DNA of 64,000 bases, from contig JACRCQ010000076.1 in NCBI GenBank assembly GCA_016218915.1, forward strand, positions 1 through 64,000, read 5' to 3'. Below, piece after piece: positions 43,883 to 52,253 of this stretch. The notes beneath the pieces are model-generated. The model was not told the origin of the DNA. It saw only the letters and a program-made list of their open reading frames with translations, and did not search any database. The translations under genes were made by a program, and so were the position numbers. The stretch's first letter is position 1, and each line of letters begins with the position of its first letter. The DNA is from Deltaproteobacteria bacterium (lineage in GTDB: Bacteria; Myxococcota_A; Polyangia; Polyangiales; Polyangiaceae).

Positions 43883-44035
43883 GGGGACCTCGTCCAGGGG
43901 CCCCAGACTAGCGCAACCAGCGCACGGGACGCCAGCAGAGCCGTGCATCCCGCCCTTCCCTCCGGGAACCCGCACAGATAAGGGTTGTCGGAACGTTGTG
44001 GCCAAGCCAATCTCTGGCCATCGGACGGAGCGAGC

Positions 44036-44692
44036 GTGAACCCAGGAGCAGAGCAGGCGGCAGTCAAGCCCGTGGTCCGGACCGAAGTGGATCCGGAGCT
44101 GCTGGCTTTGCCTGCTCCGCCGCGCAGGGATCGAACCCTGGCAGTGGTGCTGATGCTGGTGACCGCCGTGGCTTCGATCTCGATGTGCTGGGCCCTGCGT
44201 GGCGAGGTTTCCTACGCTTTTTCCCGGGCCGTCCCTGCGGAGCTCGGCGACTTGACCACCCTGCAGCTCGGCTCCGTGGCGCCAGGCAGCTATGTCGAGG
44301 CGCGCGGCCTGCTCGGGACCAACGGCGCGATCCGATATTCGCGTCCGCTCGAGGGTGACTCGTTCCGCCTGCAGCCTGTAGCCGGCAACGACAAGCTTTG
44401 GGTCGAAATCCGCGTTCCCGAAGGCATGGAAGGGCCCCGGTTCATCCCGCCGATCTCCTTTGCAGGACGCCTGTCTCCCATGAAGTCCGCTGGATTGCGT
44501 CATGCCGGGCTCGCACGCTCCGTGCACGCGCAGACCTCGGTGGTCATCCCGCAAGACGCGTGGATCCTCGTGGACGGAGCTTCGCCGCGCGCATCGCGCT
44601 GGGCTGTGGCGCTCTTCGCGCTGTTCGCGTTCTTCGCCGCCTGGAACGTGGTCAACACGATCCGCATCGTGCGCAGGGTCAGCGATCGCTGA
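44036..44692 (+). CDS. Two-helix membrane protein, unknown function
   Basis: A 218-residue protein. One membrane helix near residue 40 (TLAVVLMLVTAVASISMCWAL) and one at the C-terminus (WAVALFALFAFFAAWNVVNTI) bracket a beta-rich domain (LGSVAPGSYVEARGLLG ... RYSRPLEGDSFRLQPVAGNDKLWVEIRVP) that probably faces the periplasm. The domain resembles membrane-attached OB-like folds, but I do not recognise the family. GTG 44036 follows GGAG by 5 nt. It diverges from the zinc-ribbon gene and converges on glyA. Confidence 0.7.
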   Translation: MNPGAEQAAVKPVVRTEVDPELLALPAPPRRDRTLAVVLMLVTAVASISMCWALRGEVSYAFSRAVPAELGDLTTLQLGSVAPGSYVEARGLLGTNGAIRYSRPLEGDSFRLQPVAGNDKLWVEIRVPEGMEGPRFIPPISFAGRLSPMKSAGLRHAGLARSVHAQTSVVIPQDAWILVDGASPRASRWAVALFALFAFFAAWNVVNTIRIVRRVSDR

Positions 44693-44736
44693 GCGCGGGT
44701 GCGGCCGCAGGATCGCGGCTCGATGCGGGGGGGCAG

Positions 44737-46008
44737 CTAGATGGGGATGCCAGGGGCGGGGAAGTCTTTGCACATGTCGGCGACTTCGCGCGCGGTGCGC
44801 GTGATCAACGCCTCGTCGTCGTGCTTCTGGATGACCTGATCCATCCACCCCGCGATGCGCTTCATCTCGGCTGTGCCCATGCCGCGGGAGGTGACCGAAG
44901 GCGTGCCCAGGCGCAGGCCCGACGGATCGAAGGGCTTGCGCGGATCGAAAGGCACCGTGTTGTAGTTGGCCACGATCCCGGCGCGATCGAGCGCTTTGGC
45001 GGCGATCTTGCCCGGGATGTTCTTGTTGGTGAGGTCGATCAGGATCAGGTGGTTGTCGGTTCCACCGGTCACCAGGCTATATCCCAATTCGGACAGACCT
45101 GCGGCGAGCGCCTTGGCGTTCTCCACGATCTTGTGGGCGTAGGTCTTGAACGCCGGCTGCGCTGCTTCGTGCGCAGCCACTGCAATCGCCGCCGTGGTGT
45201 GGTTGTGCGGCCCGCCCTGCAGCCCCGGGAACACCGCCTTGTCGATCGCCTTGGCGTGCTCCTTCTTGCACAGGATCATGCCGCCGCGCGGTCCGCGCAG
45301 CGTCTTGTGCGTGGTCGTGGTGATCACGTCCGCGATCCCCACCGGCGACGGGTGAGCACCGCCTGCGACCAGCCCTGCGATGTGCGCGATGTCAGCTGCC
45401 AGGATCGCTCCGACCTCGTCGGCGATCGAGCGGAACGCCTGGAAGTCGATGATGCGCGAGTAGGCGGTGGCGCCGCAGAAGATCAGCTTGGGACGATGCT
45501 CCTTGGCGAGCTCGCGGGCTTGATCGTAGTCGATCAGGTGGTTGTCCTTCCGGACGTTGTAGGCGACGCTCTTGAAGAACATGCCGGTGATGGAAACGTT
45601 CCATCCGTGGGTGAGATGGCCGCCGGAGGGCAGCGCCAGACCCATGATGGTTTCGCCCGGCTTCGCGAACGCCAGGTAGACCGCCAGGTTGGCCGGGCTG
45701 CCCGAGTAGGGCTGCACGTTGGCGTGCTCGGCGCCGAAGAGCTTCGCCATGCGCGCTGCCGCGATCTCCTCGACCTGGTCGACCTGCTGCTGGCCTTCGT
45801 AGTAGCGCTTGCGCGGGTAGCCTTCGGAGTACTTGTTGGTGAACACGGAGCCGGCCGCCTCGAGCACAGCGCGCGATGCGTAGTTCTCGCTGGGGATGAG
45901 CCGGACGGTGTCGTGCTCGTAGCGCGCTTCCTTTGCCACGAGCTCGGCGATTTCGGGGTCGGTTTCTGCGAGCGAAGGCTCGCGCCATTGAATGATCGGC
46001 TGAGTCAT
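44737..46008 (-). CDS. glyA: Serine hydroxymethyltransferase
   Basis: PLP enzyme that interconverts serine and glycine with tetrahydrofolate, the main one-carbon source. The 423-residue protein has LIPSENYASRAVLEAAGSVF, TNKYSEGYPRKRYYEG, and the PLP-Lys motif VITTTTHKTLRGPRGG; the C-terminal half has VPFDPRKPFDPSGLRLGTPSVTSRG. The length is typical. ATG 46008 was chosen over 46026 because TACCGT lies 6 nt upstream and the family begins near here. No glycine-cleavage or purine gene is adjacent. Confidence 0.96.
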   Translation of the reverse strand: MTQPIIQWREPSLAETDPEIAELVAKEARYEHDTVRLIPSENYASRAVLEAAGSVFTNKYSEGYPRKRYYEGQQQVDQVEEIAAARMAKLFGAEHANVQPYSGSPANLAVYLAFAKPGETIMGLALPSGGHLTHGWNVSITGMFFKSVAYNVRKDNHLIDYDQARELAKEHRPKLIFCGATAYSRIIDFQAFRSIADEVGAILAADIAHIAGLVAGGAHPSPVGIADVITTTTHKTLRGPRGGMILCKKEHAKAIDKAVFPGLQGGPHNHTTAAIAVAAHEAAQPAFKTYAHKIVENAKALAAGLSELGYSLVTGGTDNHLILIDLTNKNIPGKIAAKALDRAGIVANYNTVPFDPRKPFDPSGLRLGTPSVTSRGMGTAEMKRIAGWMDQVIQKHDDEALITRTAREVADMCKDFPAPGIPI

Positions 46009-46014
46009 GGCGTG

Positions 46015-46020
46015 ACGGTA
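46015..46020 (-). promoter_or_regulatory. -10-like TACCGT, start-proximal, for glyA
   Basis: TACCGT on the minus strand lies 6 nt before ATG 46008; the same hexamer lies 7 nt before the lipoprotein start at 62175. Confidence 0.38.
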
Positions 46021-46161
46021 CTCCATAACCCGGGGTGAGATTCAAGACTCCTCGAGGGGATCGCTCGATCCGCATCCCGGACGGCCCGGGCCGGTGTCCG
46101 GTTGCCACGGCACGGCGTCCGCTTGACGCGCCATGCGTGCGGGCGGTACTGCTCGGCACAC

Positions 46162-47136
46162 ATGCCCAAGGTCAAGTTCGTCGTAGAGCACCAGGTGGTC
46201 GAGGCTGAAGCCGGCCGCAAGTTGCGTGAAATCGCGCAGGATGCCGGGATCAAACTCGAACGGGAATTCTTCCGAGGGGTCAACTGCCACGGATTGGGCC
46301 TATGCGGCTGCTGCAAGGTCTGGGTCCACCCGTCCAGCAGCAACGCGCTCAATGCGCCCAACCTCCGCGAGCGGATCTTCGGCATGAGCGCCGGACGCAG
46401 GCTCGCTTGCCAGGCCCGCGTCCAGGGCGACGTGGACGTCACAAGCATGCCCGGCGGCGACGATCGGTTGGAGACCCACCGGTCGATCGCGGCGACTCCG
46501 GGGCCTCTTGCGGATGCGAGCGCACATCGCAAGCCCATCGACGAAGCAGCATCGATCGCCTACCCCTTGGGCCACCCTTCTGCTGTGGGAAAAGGTGAAG
46601 TCCCTGCTCCGGCGGCCAAACAAGAGGCTGCGCCTGACGCAAAGCCCGCTGCAGGCAAAAAGGAGCCTGCCAAGCCTGAGGCTGCGAAGAGCGAGGCTGC
46701 CAAGCCTGAGGCTGCGAAGACCGAGGCTGCCAAACCTGAGGCTGCGAAGAGCGAGGCTGCCAAGCCTGAGGCTGCGAAGAGCGAGGCTGCCAAGCCTGAG
46801 GCTGCGAAAACCGAGGCTGCCAAACCTGAGGCTGAGAAGACCGAGGCTGCCAAACCTGAGGCTGAGAAGACCGAGGCTGCGAAGAGCGAGGCTGCCAAGC
46901 CCGAACCTGCCAAGGAGGACTTGAAGTCGACCAGGGCTGACGCACCGAAGGCCAAAGCGGTTGCGGAAAAACAGAAATCTACGGACGGCGTGCCCGAGCC
47001 CCCTGCGGACCCACCTGCTGAACCCAAAGCTGAGTCCAAGGCGGCAAGCGAAGAAGGCTCCGCAAAGGTCGACGGTGCGGCGAAGGAGCCTGCGGCAGCC
47101 GAGCCCGACAAGAAGGTCGAGCCTGAGGCAAAGTAG
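46162..47136 (+). CDS. [2Fe-2S] ferredoxin-like protein with EAAK-repeat tail
   Basis: A 324-residue protein. Residues 1-95 form a [2Fe-2S] ferredoxin fold: VKFVVEHQVVEAEAGRKLREI, cluster motif NCHGLGLCGCCKVWV (C-x5-C-x2-C) and the fourth Cys in RRLACQARV. After a linker, residues about 170-250 are tandem EAAKPEAAKSEAAK pentads, then a further Lys/Glu/Ala/Pro-rich tail. EAAK pentads form rigid charged helices, so the tail probably acts as a spacer or docking arm. No reductase or partner oxygenase is adjacent. It is followed by a palindromic region and a sigma-54 response regulator. Confidence 0.82.
   Translation: MPKVKFVVEHQVVEAEAGRKLREIAQDAGIKLEREFFRGVNCHGLGLCGCCKVWVHPSSSNALNAPNLRERIFGMSAGRRLACQARVQGDVDVTSMPGGDDRLETHRSIAATPGPLADASAHRKPIDEAASIAYPLGHPSAVGKGEVPAPAAKQEAAPDAKPAAGKKEPAKPEAAKSEAAKPEAAKTEAAKPEAAKSEAAKPEAAKSEAAKPEAAKTEAAKPEAEKTEAAKPEAEKTEAAKSEAAKPEPAKEDLKSTRADAPKAKAVAEKQKSTDGVPEPPADPPAEPKAESKAASEEGSAKVDGAAKEPAAAEPDKKVEPEAK
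46669..46906 (+). repeat. 30-bp coding repeat (EAAK pentads)
   Basis: About eight near-identical units built on GAGGCTGCCAAGCCT and GAGGCTGCGAAGAGC. Unit-to-unit identity is very high compared with the flanking Lys/Ala-rich coding DNA, indicating recent duplication and probable length polymorphism. Confidence 0.9.
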
Positions 47137-47141
47137 AATCT

Positions 47142-47233
47142 CCCAGCCCGATGCTCGCGTCGCGCGACGCGATGAGCTGCGCAACCGCACCACAACGGAA
47201 CGGAATAGGCTGGCGTCGCGTCGTCGGGCTGGG
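47142..47233. promoter_or_regulatory. Nested inverted repeats upstream of the sigma-54 regulator gene
   Basis: Outer arms CCCAGCCCGA (47142-47151) and TCGGGCTGGG (47224-47233) are perfect 10-bp inverted repeats. Just inside the left arm lies a perfect 18-bp palindrome TCGCGTCGCGCGACGCGA (47155-47172). They start 5 nt after the ferredoxin stop. Either a terminator-like structure for that gene or an operator for the regulator downstream. Confidence 0.6.
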
Positions 47234-47292
47234 TCAGAGTAGGGGTTGCGCTTGGGGCCCGGAGCCACCCAAGCCCGGGGACAAGGTTGAGC

Positions 47293-48771
47293 ATGGCTGA
47301 GGAGCCCAGCACGAGGGAGAGCTCGAACACGATCCTCGTCGTGGACGACGATCGTGCGACGCGTCGGACCCTCGAGAGGATCCTCGTGGATGCCGGCTAT
47401 GCGGTGGAGACGGCGGCGGACGGTCCTTCCGCCCTGGACCGTCTTCTCGCTGGCGGCGTCGAGGTGTGCCTGCTGGATCTGGGCCTGCCCGGCATGAGCG
47501 GCATGGAGATTCTTCGCAAGCTGCGCGACGAGGAGTCGCGTCTGGAGTCATCGCCGGCAGTGATCGTGATCAGCGCTCGCGACGACATGAAGACCACGGT
47601 GCAGGCGGTGCAGCTGGGCGCATACGACTATCTGGTGAAGCCGCCGGACGCGAACCGTCTGCGAATCACGGTTACCCGCGCGCTGGAGCAACGGCAGACC
47701 TCGCTCGCCCTGGCCCATCTCGTGGCTGAGGAGCGCGAGGATCACGGTGTAGGCAACATCATCGGCAAGTCCGAGTCGATCCGTGACGTCTACAAGAAGA
47801 TCGGCGCTGTCTCCACGAGCCGCGCGACCGTGCTGATCACGGGCGAGAGCGGCACGGGCAAGGAGCTCGTGGCGCGTGCGATCCACTTCTCTTCCGAGAC
47901 AGCGCAGTATCCCTTCGTGGCCGTGAACTGCACGGCGTTTCCCCATCACCTGCTCGAGAGCGAGCTGTTCGGGCACATTCGGGGCGCCTTCACGGGAGCG
48001 GTCGCAGACAAGATCGGACGATTCCAGCTGGCTGCCCAGGGCACGCTGTTTCTCGACGAGATCGGCGAGCTGCCCATTGATCTGCAGGCCAAGCTGCTGC
48101 GCGTGCTCCAGGAGCGCGTGTTCGAGCGCGTCGGCGATACTCGCCCCACCAAGCTGCTCGCGCGCATGATCGCTGCCACGCACCGCGACCTGGGCCAGAT
48201 GGTCAAGGAAGGAACGTTCCGCGAAGATCTCTACTACCGCTTGAAGATCGTGGAAGTCCATCTGCCGCCGTTGCGCGAACGACGGGAGGACATCCCGTTG
48301 CTGGTCGACCACCTGTTCCGCCGCATCACGCGCGAGACGCACCGTCGAGTGCGCTACGTCTCGGCTGAAGCCATGCAGCTTCTGTCGACCTACCAATGGC
48401 CTGGCAACGTTCGCGAGCTGGAGAACGCGCTCACGCGCGGCGTGGTGCTCACCCAGGGCGAGGTGCTCACGGTCGACACGCTCCCCATCTCGATGGACGA
48501 CGAGGATTCTGCGGATGCCGGGGCGAACGGTCATTCCGATCCAGCTTCGGGCGCCAAGGGCGCTCCTCAGTCGTCGGCGCACGGCGAGCAGCAGCTTGCC
48601 ACGCTTCGCGAAGTCGAGCGCCTGCACATCTTTCGCGTGCTCAACCACACGCATTGGAACAAGCGACGAACCTGCGCGATCCTGCAGATCACCCGCCCCA
48701 CGCTCGACAGGAAGATCCGCGAGTTCGGATTCGAGCGCCCGTCCCCAGGCTCCGCTGCGGGCAGCAGCTAG
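47293..48771 (+). CDS. Sigma-54-dependent response regulator (NtrC family)
   Basis: A 492-residue enhancer-binding protein. Receiver domain: ILVVDDDRATRRTLERIL, phospho-acceptor Asp in VCLLDLGLPG, conserved SARDD and LVKPPD. The AAA+ domain has Walker A GESGTGKELVARAIH, the sigma-54-contact loop GAFTGA, Walker B LFLDEIGELP and the R-finger region FREDLYYRL. The C-terminal Fis-type HTH is NKRRTCAILQITRPTLDRKIREFGF. It would activate sigma-54 promoters after phosphorylation. No cognate histidine kinase is in the window. ATG 47293 was chosen with AAGG upstream; nested inverted repeats lie before it. Confidence 0.94.
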   Translation: MAEEPSTRESSNTILVVDDDRATRRTLERILVDAGYAVETAADGPSALDRLLAGGVEVCLLDLGLPGMSGMEILRKLRDEESRLESSPAVIVISARDDMKTTVQAVQLGAYDYLVKPPDANRLRITVTRALEQRQTSLALAHLVAEEREDHGVGNIIGKSESIRDVYKKIGAVSTSRATVLITGESGTGKELVARAIHFSSETAQYPFVAVNCTAFPHHLLESELFGHIRGAFTGAVADKIGRFQLAAQGTLFLDEIGELPIDLQAKLLRVLQERVFERVGDTRPTKLLARMIAATHRDLGQMVKEGTFREDLYYRLKIVEVHLPPLRERREDIPLLVDHLFRRITRETHRRVRYVSAEAMQLLSTYQWPGNVRELENALTRGVVLTQGEVLTVDTLPISMDDEDSADAGANGHSDPASGAKGAPQSSAHGEQQLATLREVERLHIFRVLNHTHWNKRRTCAILQITRPTLDRKIREFGFERPSPGSAAGSS

Positions 48772-48835
48772 GGCCGCGTTCCCGGCGTGCGCTGTGGGGG
48801 CGTGCGACGGCCCGCCGCGCCTGCGCCGAGAGCCG

Positions 48836-49270
48836 CTATGGCGAAGCGGGCACAGCTTCGCCTTCGAGCAGGCGTCGCACGGTCGCCAGGATGCTCGCAT
48901 CTGCAGGGGGAAAATCCTGGTCCACGAGCTCTGCACCGGTGCGCCACTGAAGTGCAGCCACGTCGATCACCGCGGGCGCAGGGGAGCCCGGTCTCCGGTG
49001 CGCTTCGTAGAAGAGGATGAGCACGCTCTTGCCAGGATAGCGATGGAACGCGACGTCGAGGATGGCTCCGACCTCGACCTCCACGCCGAGCTCTTCTCGC
49101 AGCTCGCGCACCAGAGCATCCCGAGGATCTTCGTCTTGCTCGACCTTGCCGCCGGGGAACTCCCAGGCGCCGGCGAGGTGCGAGCCGGGCATGCGCTGCG
49201 TGACCAGCACGCGCCCGTGCTCCACGATGACAGCGGCGACGACGAGGACGGTGGGACGAGCCTGGCTCAC
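48836..49270 (-). CDS. Nudix hydrolase, MutT-like
   Basis: A 144-residue Nudix protein. The Nudix box is GGKVEQDEDPRDALVRELREELGVEVE, with all metal-binding Glu residues (REL-x-EE-x-G). VLVTQRMPGSHLAGAWEFPGGK before it is typical of MutT/8-oxo-dGTP diphosphatases that clean the nucleotide pool, but other (d)NTP or CTP pyrophosphohydrolases share it. The GTG start has TAGACA 7 nt upstream. It follows the S9 peptidase gene by 71 nt on the same strand and may also have its own promoter. Confidence 0.88.
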   Translation of the reverse strand: MSQARPTVLVVAAVIVEHGRVLVTQRMPGSHLAGAWEFPGGKVEQDEDPRDALVRELREELGVEVEVGAILDVAFHRYPGKSVLILFYEAHRRPGSPAPAVIDVAALQWRTGAELVDQDFPPADASILATVRRLLEGEAVPASP

Positions 49271-49277
49271 GGCTGGG

Positions 49278-49283
49278 TGTCTA
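49278..49283 (-). promoter_or_regulatory. -10-like TAGACA, start-proximal, for the Nudix gene
   Basis: TAGACA on the minus strand lies 7 nt before the GTG start at 49270, preceded by TTG. Confidence 0.38.
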
Positions 49284-49341
49284 CAAGCAACCGCGGGCAG
49301 AGGCCAGCTCGGATTCGTCCGGGCGCCCTACGGTCCGCGCG

Positions 49342-51366
49342 TCAGCGCGGGAGGCTGCGCTCGAGGAACCTGGCAGCGCGTGCCATCAGCTCGATCATGT
49401 TCTCCACCCGGTCGACCGAGTGTCCTTCGTTGGCAGCGACCATGTACTCGACCGGAACTCCGCGCGCGCGCAGTGAACGCACGATCTGATCAGACTCGGA
49501 GCGCGGGACCCGCGGGTCGTTTTGTCCCTGGTAGACGAACAACGGGTCGACGATCTTGTGCGCATCGGCAAGAGGCGAGGTCGAATCGAGGAATGGTCCG
49601 TCCTTGTCCACGCTTCCAAACTCCTTGGACAGGAAGCTGGCGATGTAGCCTGCCGTGGATGCCATGAACGATCTCCAGTGCGACGGGCCCACGAGGTCGA
49701 TGCCAGCGCTCCACAGGTCTGATTGCCGCGTGAGCGCCATGAGCACCATGTAGCCGCCGTAGCTTCCGCCAAACACCACCATGCGTCGTGCGTCGGCCCA
49801 CGGTTGGCTCGCAGCCCATCGGCCCACAGCTTCCATGTCCTTGACCGCATCGAGACGTCGGGGGCCGTTGTCTGCCATCTCCCACGCGCGTCCGAAGCCG
49901 GTCGAGCCACGGATGTTTGGCTCGACGACCGCATAGCCGAGGGCAGAGAACCAACGGGTGAATGCGTTCCACTGGATCGACGAGGACGCCGCAGGGCCGC
50001 CGTGGAGCGTGACGACCACCGGCAGCTTTGGGGGTCTCGCGGCGGAGGACGGAAGATACAGATTCACGGGGACCAGCTGGCCGTCGAACGAAGCGACCTG
50101 CACGATCGAGGTCTCGATGGCGGGCAGCGAGGCAAGGGTCGGTCGCGCCTCCCTGCGAAGCGGCTGGACAGCGCCGCTGGCTACGTCGATGCGAAAAACT
50201 TCAGGCGGCCGATCCGCGGTGGACCACGTTGCGGTCAGATGCTTGCCGTCTTCGGAGAACCTGCCCGCGCTGCCCGAGCCCAGCGCAAGAGTCACCGGGC
50301 GGCGGACCTGGAGCGTGGCCGCGTCGAGGATCCTGAGCTCCTTGTGGTTGCCAGCATCCACGGTCAGACCTAGCGCTCCGCCTTTGCGGCTCACGGACAC
50401 CGACGTGATGCGGGCCGTTGCCGGGTTGGATTCGACGTAGCGCGCCTTGTGCTTCAAGGTTGCCAGGTCGAGCGCGATCAGCGTGCCGGTCTCTCCCCCG
50501 TCGTCCGTCGCGATGAACACGCTCCGGGCGTCAGCCGACAAGCTCGCGTCGTGCACCACCGCCGGCTTGCCGTCCGGGAAGATCACGCGGCCCGTGCCCC
50601 GCTTGAGATCCACCAGCAGGAGCTTGGATTCCGAGGGGGACTCGAACCGGATGAACAGCGCGCGGGAGCCGGTGGCATCGACATCTGCGAGCGCGCCTGG
50701 GGAGGGATCCGTGTAGACCACCGTCGACTTGAATGCAGGCGAGGTGGGCTGGACCAGGATCCGGGTGGAGCGATCCGCGGCGCTGCGCGCGGAGTAGACC
50801 ATGGTGGCCGGCGCGCGCTCGGGCAGGAAGGGAAGATCGCGGTGCAGCCTGTCTCCTGGCGTCAGCTCGACCAGGTGGCTGCCATCGAGATCCACGCGAA
50901 AGATCGAGTAGTTCTCGTCTGCGCCGCGGTCGGACAGGAACACCGCGGACTTGCCGTCGCGCTCCAGGCGCGCCCCTGCGACGGCTTCCGAGGTGTTGAC
51001 GATGCGCAAGGGGGGAGCCTCGGGGTGTGCGAGCTCGCCCACGTACAGCTGCTGGATGCCGGGCATGTTGGAGCGAAAGAGGAAGCGCTTGCCATCTGGG
51101 GCAAGCTCCGCGTCGCGATCGTGGAAGGCTGCCACGATGCCTTCCGCCTTGCGTGCGAGCTCCGCAACGCGTGCTGCCGGCTCCCCTCGGACCACGTCCG
51201 GATCAGAGTCGGCCGGCAGCCTGGCGGAAGCTGCGGGCACGGTCGTGGAGGCAGCTGCGACGGGTGCAACTCCAGGGCCGCGAGCCGCCGGAGGGCGAGG
51301 TGAAGGGGCCGCTGGCGCGCAAGCGAACAGCGCTGCGGGCACAAGCGCAAGGGCAATCCTTCTCAT
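49342..51366 (-). CDS. S9 prolyl-oligopeptidase-family peptidase lipoprotein
   Basis: A 674-residue protein. Signal RRIALALVPAALFACAPA with lipobox F-A-C, then a Pro/Ala linker. Residues about 70-400 form a WD-like propeller (DAELAPDGKRFLFRSNMPG, ARLERDGKSAVFLSDRGADENY); the C-terminal alpha/beta hydrolase has the nucleophile in VVFGGSYGGYMVLMAL, Asp in YQGQNDPRVPRSES and His in NEGHSVDRVEN, so the triad is complete. It probably trims peptides in the periplasm or at the surface. It begins 5 nt after the degenerate ABC gene stop and is the fourth gene of the cluster. Confidence 0.9.
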   Translation of the reverse strand: MRRIALALVPAALFACAPAAPSPRPPAARGPGVAPVAAASTTVPAASARLPADSDPDVVRGEPAARVAELARKAEGIVAAFHDRDAELAPDGKRFLFRSNMPGIQQLYVGELAHPEAPPLRIVNTSEAVAGARLERDGKSAVFLSDRGADENYSIFRVDLDGSHLVELTPGDRLHRDLPFLPERAPATMVYSARSAADRSTRILVQPTSPAFKSTVVYTDPSPGALADVDATGSRALFIRFESPSESKLLLVDLKRGTGRVIFPDGKPAVVHDASLSADARSVFIATDDGGETGTLIALDLATLKHKARYVESNPATARITSVSVSRKGGALGLTVDAGNHKELRILDAATLQVRRPVTLALGSGSAGRFSEDGKHLTATWSTADRPPEVFRIDVASGAVQPLRREARPTLASLPAIETSIVQVASFDGQLVPVNLYLPSSAARPPKLPVVVTLHGGPAASSSIQWNAFTRWFSALGYAVVEPNIRGSTGFGRAWEMADNGPRRLDAVKDMEAVGRWAASQPWADARRMVVFGGSYGGYMVLMALTRQSDLWSAGIDLVGPSHWRSFMASTAGYIASFLSKEFGSVDKDGPFLDSTSPLADAHKIVDPLFVYQGQNDPRVPRSESDQIVRSLRARGVPVEYMVAANEGHSVDRVENMIELMARAARFLERSLPR

Positions 51367-51371
51367 CGCGC

Positions 51372-52253
51372 TCACTGCCAGATGGCGACCGCCTCGAGGA
51401 GCGTCGTGTCGCTCTCCCGAGCAGCGTCGAGCAGCACACGCGTCGTGGCGCCTTCGGGGAGACACACGATCATGCGCGGAGGGTCGCCGCGCACTTCGAC
51501 GCCGGCGGCCACGGCGCGCTCGACGAAGGCAGGCTCGTTGCCGCGCACGACGATGGCGTAGAGGCGGACGCCCTTGAGCAGAGCGTCGGGCTGTCCGATC
51601 CAGCTCGTTCCGCTGTCGGACAGCAGGGCCACGCAATCCGCACCGAGCAACAGCTCACGCTCCGGGCTGGAGGGATCAGAGCGGAGGGCTGTGGCGATCA
51701 CGGAGCGGGACTTGCAGGCCTGGCCGAGCACGTTCAGAACGTATCGCGCGGCCTGGGTCTCGAGCCCTGCCAGGGGTGCCTCGGCGAACAGCACGCTGGC
51801 ACCTGGGAGCATCGCCTGGGCGATGACCGCGGCTCTTCGCTCGGCCAACGAGAGCGTTGGGGCCTTGCGCGTCTCGAGCGCGCGCAGCCCGAGGTCGTCC
51901 ATGGCTGCGTGGGCGGCTGCTGCGGCTTCGGTGCGAGACAGACCTGCGAGGCGGAAGCTCACGGTCACGTAGGCGAGGATGCTGTCACGGTGCGGCAAGG
52001 GCAGATCCAGCGCAGCGATACCGACATGCCCGAAGTGGGCGCCCTGGGCGACGTCCTTGCCGTTGATCAGAAGCGAACCGGACACGACCGTTCCACGCGA
52101 CGAGATCGCTGCAGCGATCGCTGCGCTCGGCGCGCCCGCGAGCACGAGACGTCTGCCAGCAGCCCGCAAGGCAAGCTGATCGCAGGCGGCCGCGCCTTCC
52201 ACGTCGATGCGCGCGTCACGTACCTCGATCGAGACATCGACGGGCTGTGTCAC
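51372..52253 (-). CDS. ABC ATPase-like protein with degenerate nucleotide site
   Basis: A 293-residue protein. The overall ABC layout is visible but the catalytic motifs are lost: Walker A reads VLAGAPSAAIAAAIS (no G-K-S/T), the Q-loop Gln is replaced (VGIAALDLPLPHRDS), the signature reads TLSLAERRAAVIAQAML (compare L-S-G-G-x-x-Q/R), and Walker B is VLFAEAPLAGLE (Asp to Ala). The post-signature helical part remains. I infer a nucleotide-site-dead ABC subunit acting as a scaffold or regulator. The start overlaps the SppA stop by 4 nt and the S9 peptidase follows by 5 nt. Confidence 0.75.
   Translation of the reverse strand: MTQPVDVSIEVRDARIDVEGAAACDQLALRAAGRRLVLAGAPSAAIAAAISSRGTVVSGSLLINGKDVAQGAHFGHVGIAALDLPLPHRDSILAYVTVSFRLAGLSRTEAAAAAHAAMDDLGLRALETRKAPTLSLAERRAAVIAQAMLPGASVLFAEAPLAGLETQAARYVLNVLGQACKSRSVIATALRSDPSSPERELLLGADCVALLSDSGTSWIGQPDALLKGVRLYAIVVRGNEPAFVERAVAAGVEVRGDPPRMIVCLPEGATTRVLLDAARESDTTLLEAVAIWQ

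Noticed and set aside
44119..44142. tRNA T-arm-like GGGTTCGATCCC on the minus strand
   Set aside because: It lies inside a well-supported gene; no matching acceptor, D-arm or anticodon arm can be built around it.
42650..44692. plsC and the two-helix membrane gene as one lipid operon
   Set aside because: The zinc-ribbon gene between them is on the opposite strand, so they cannot be co-transcribed directly.
46669..46906. Possible CRISPR-like regular repeat
   Set aside because: The units are contiguous, in frame and encode EAAK pentads; there are no spacers.
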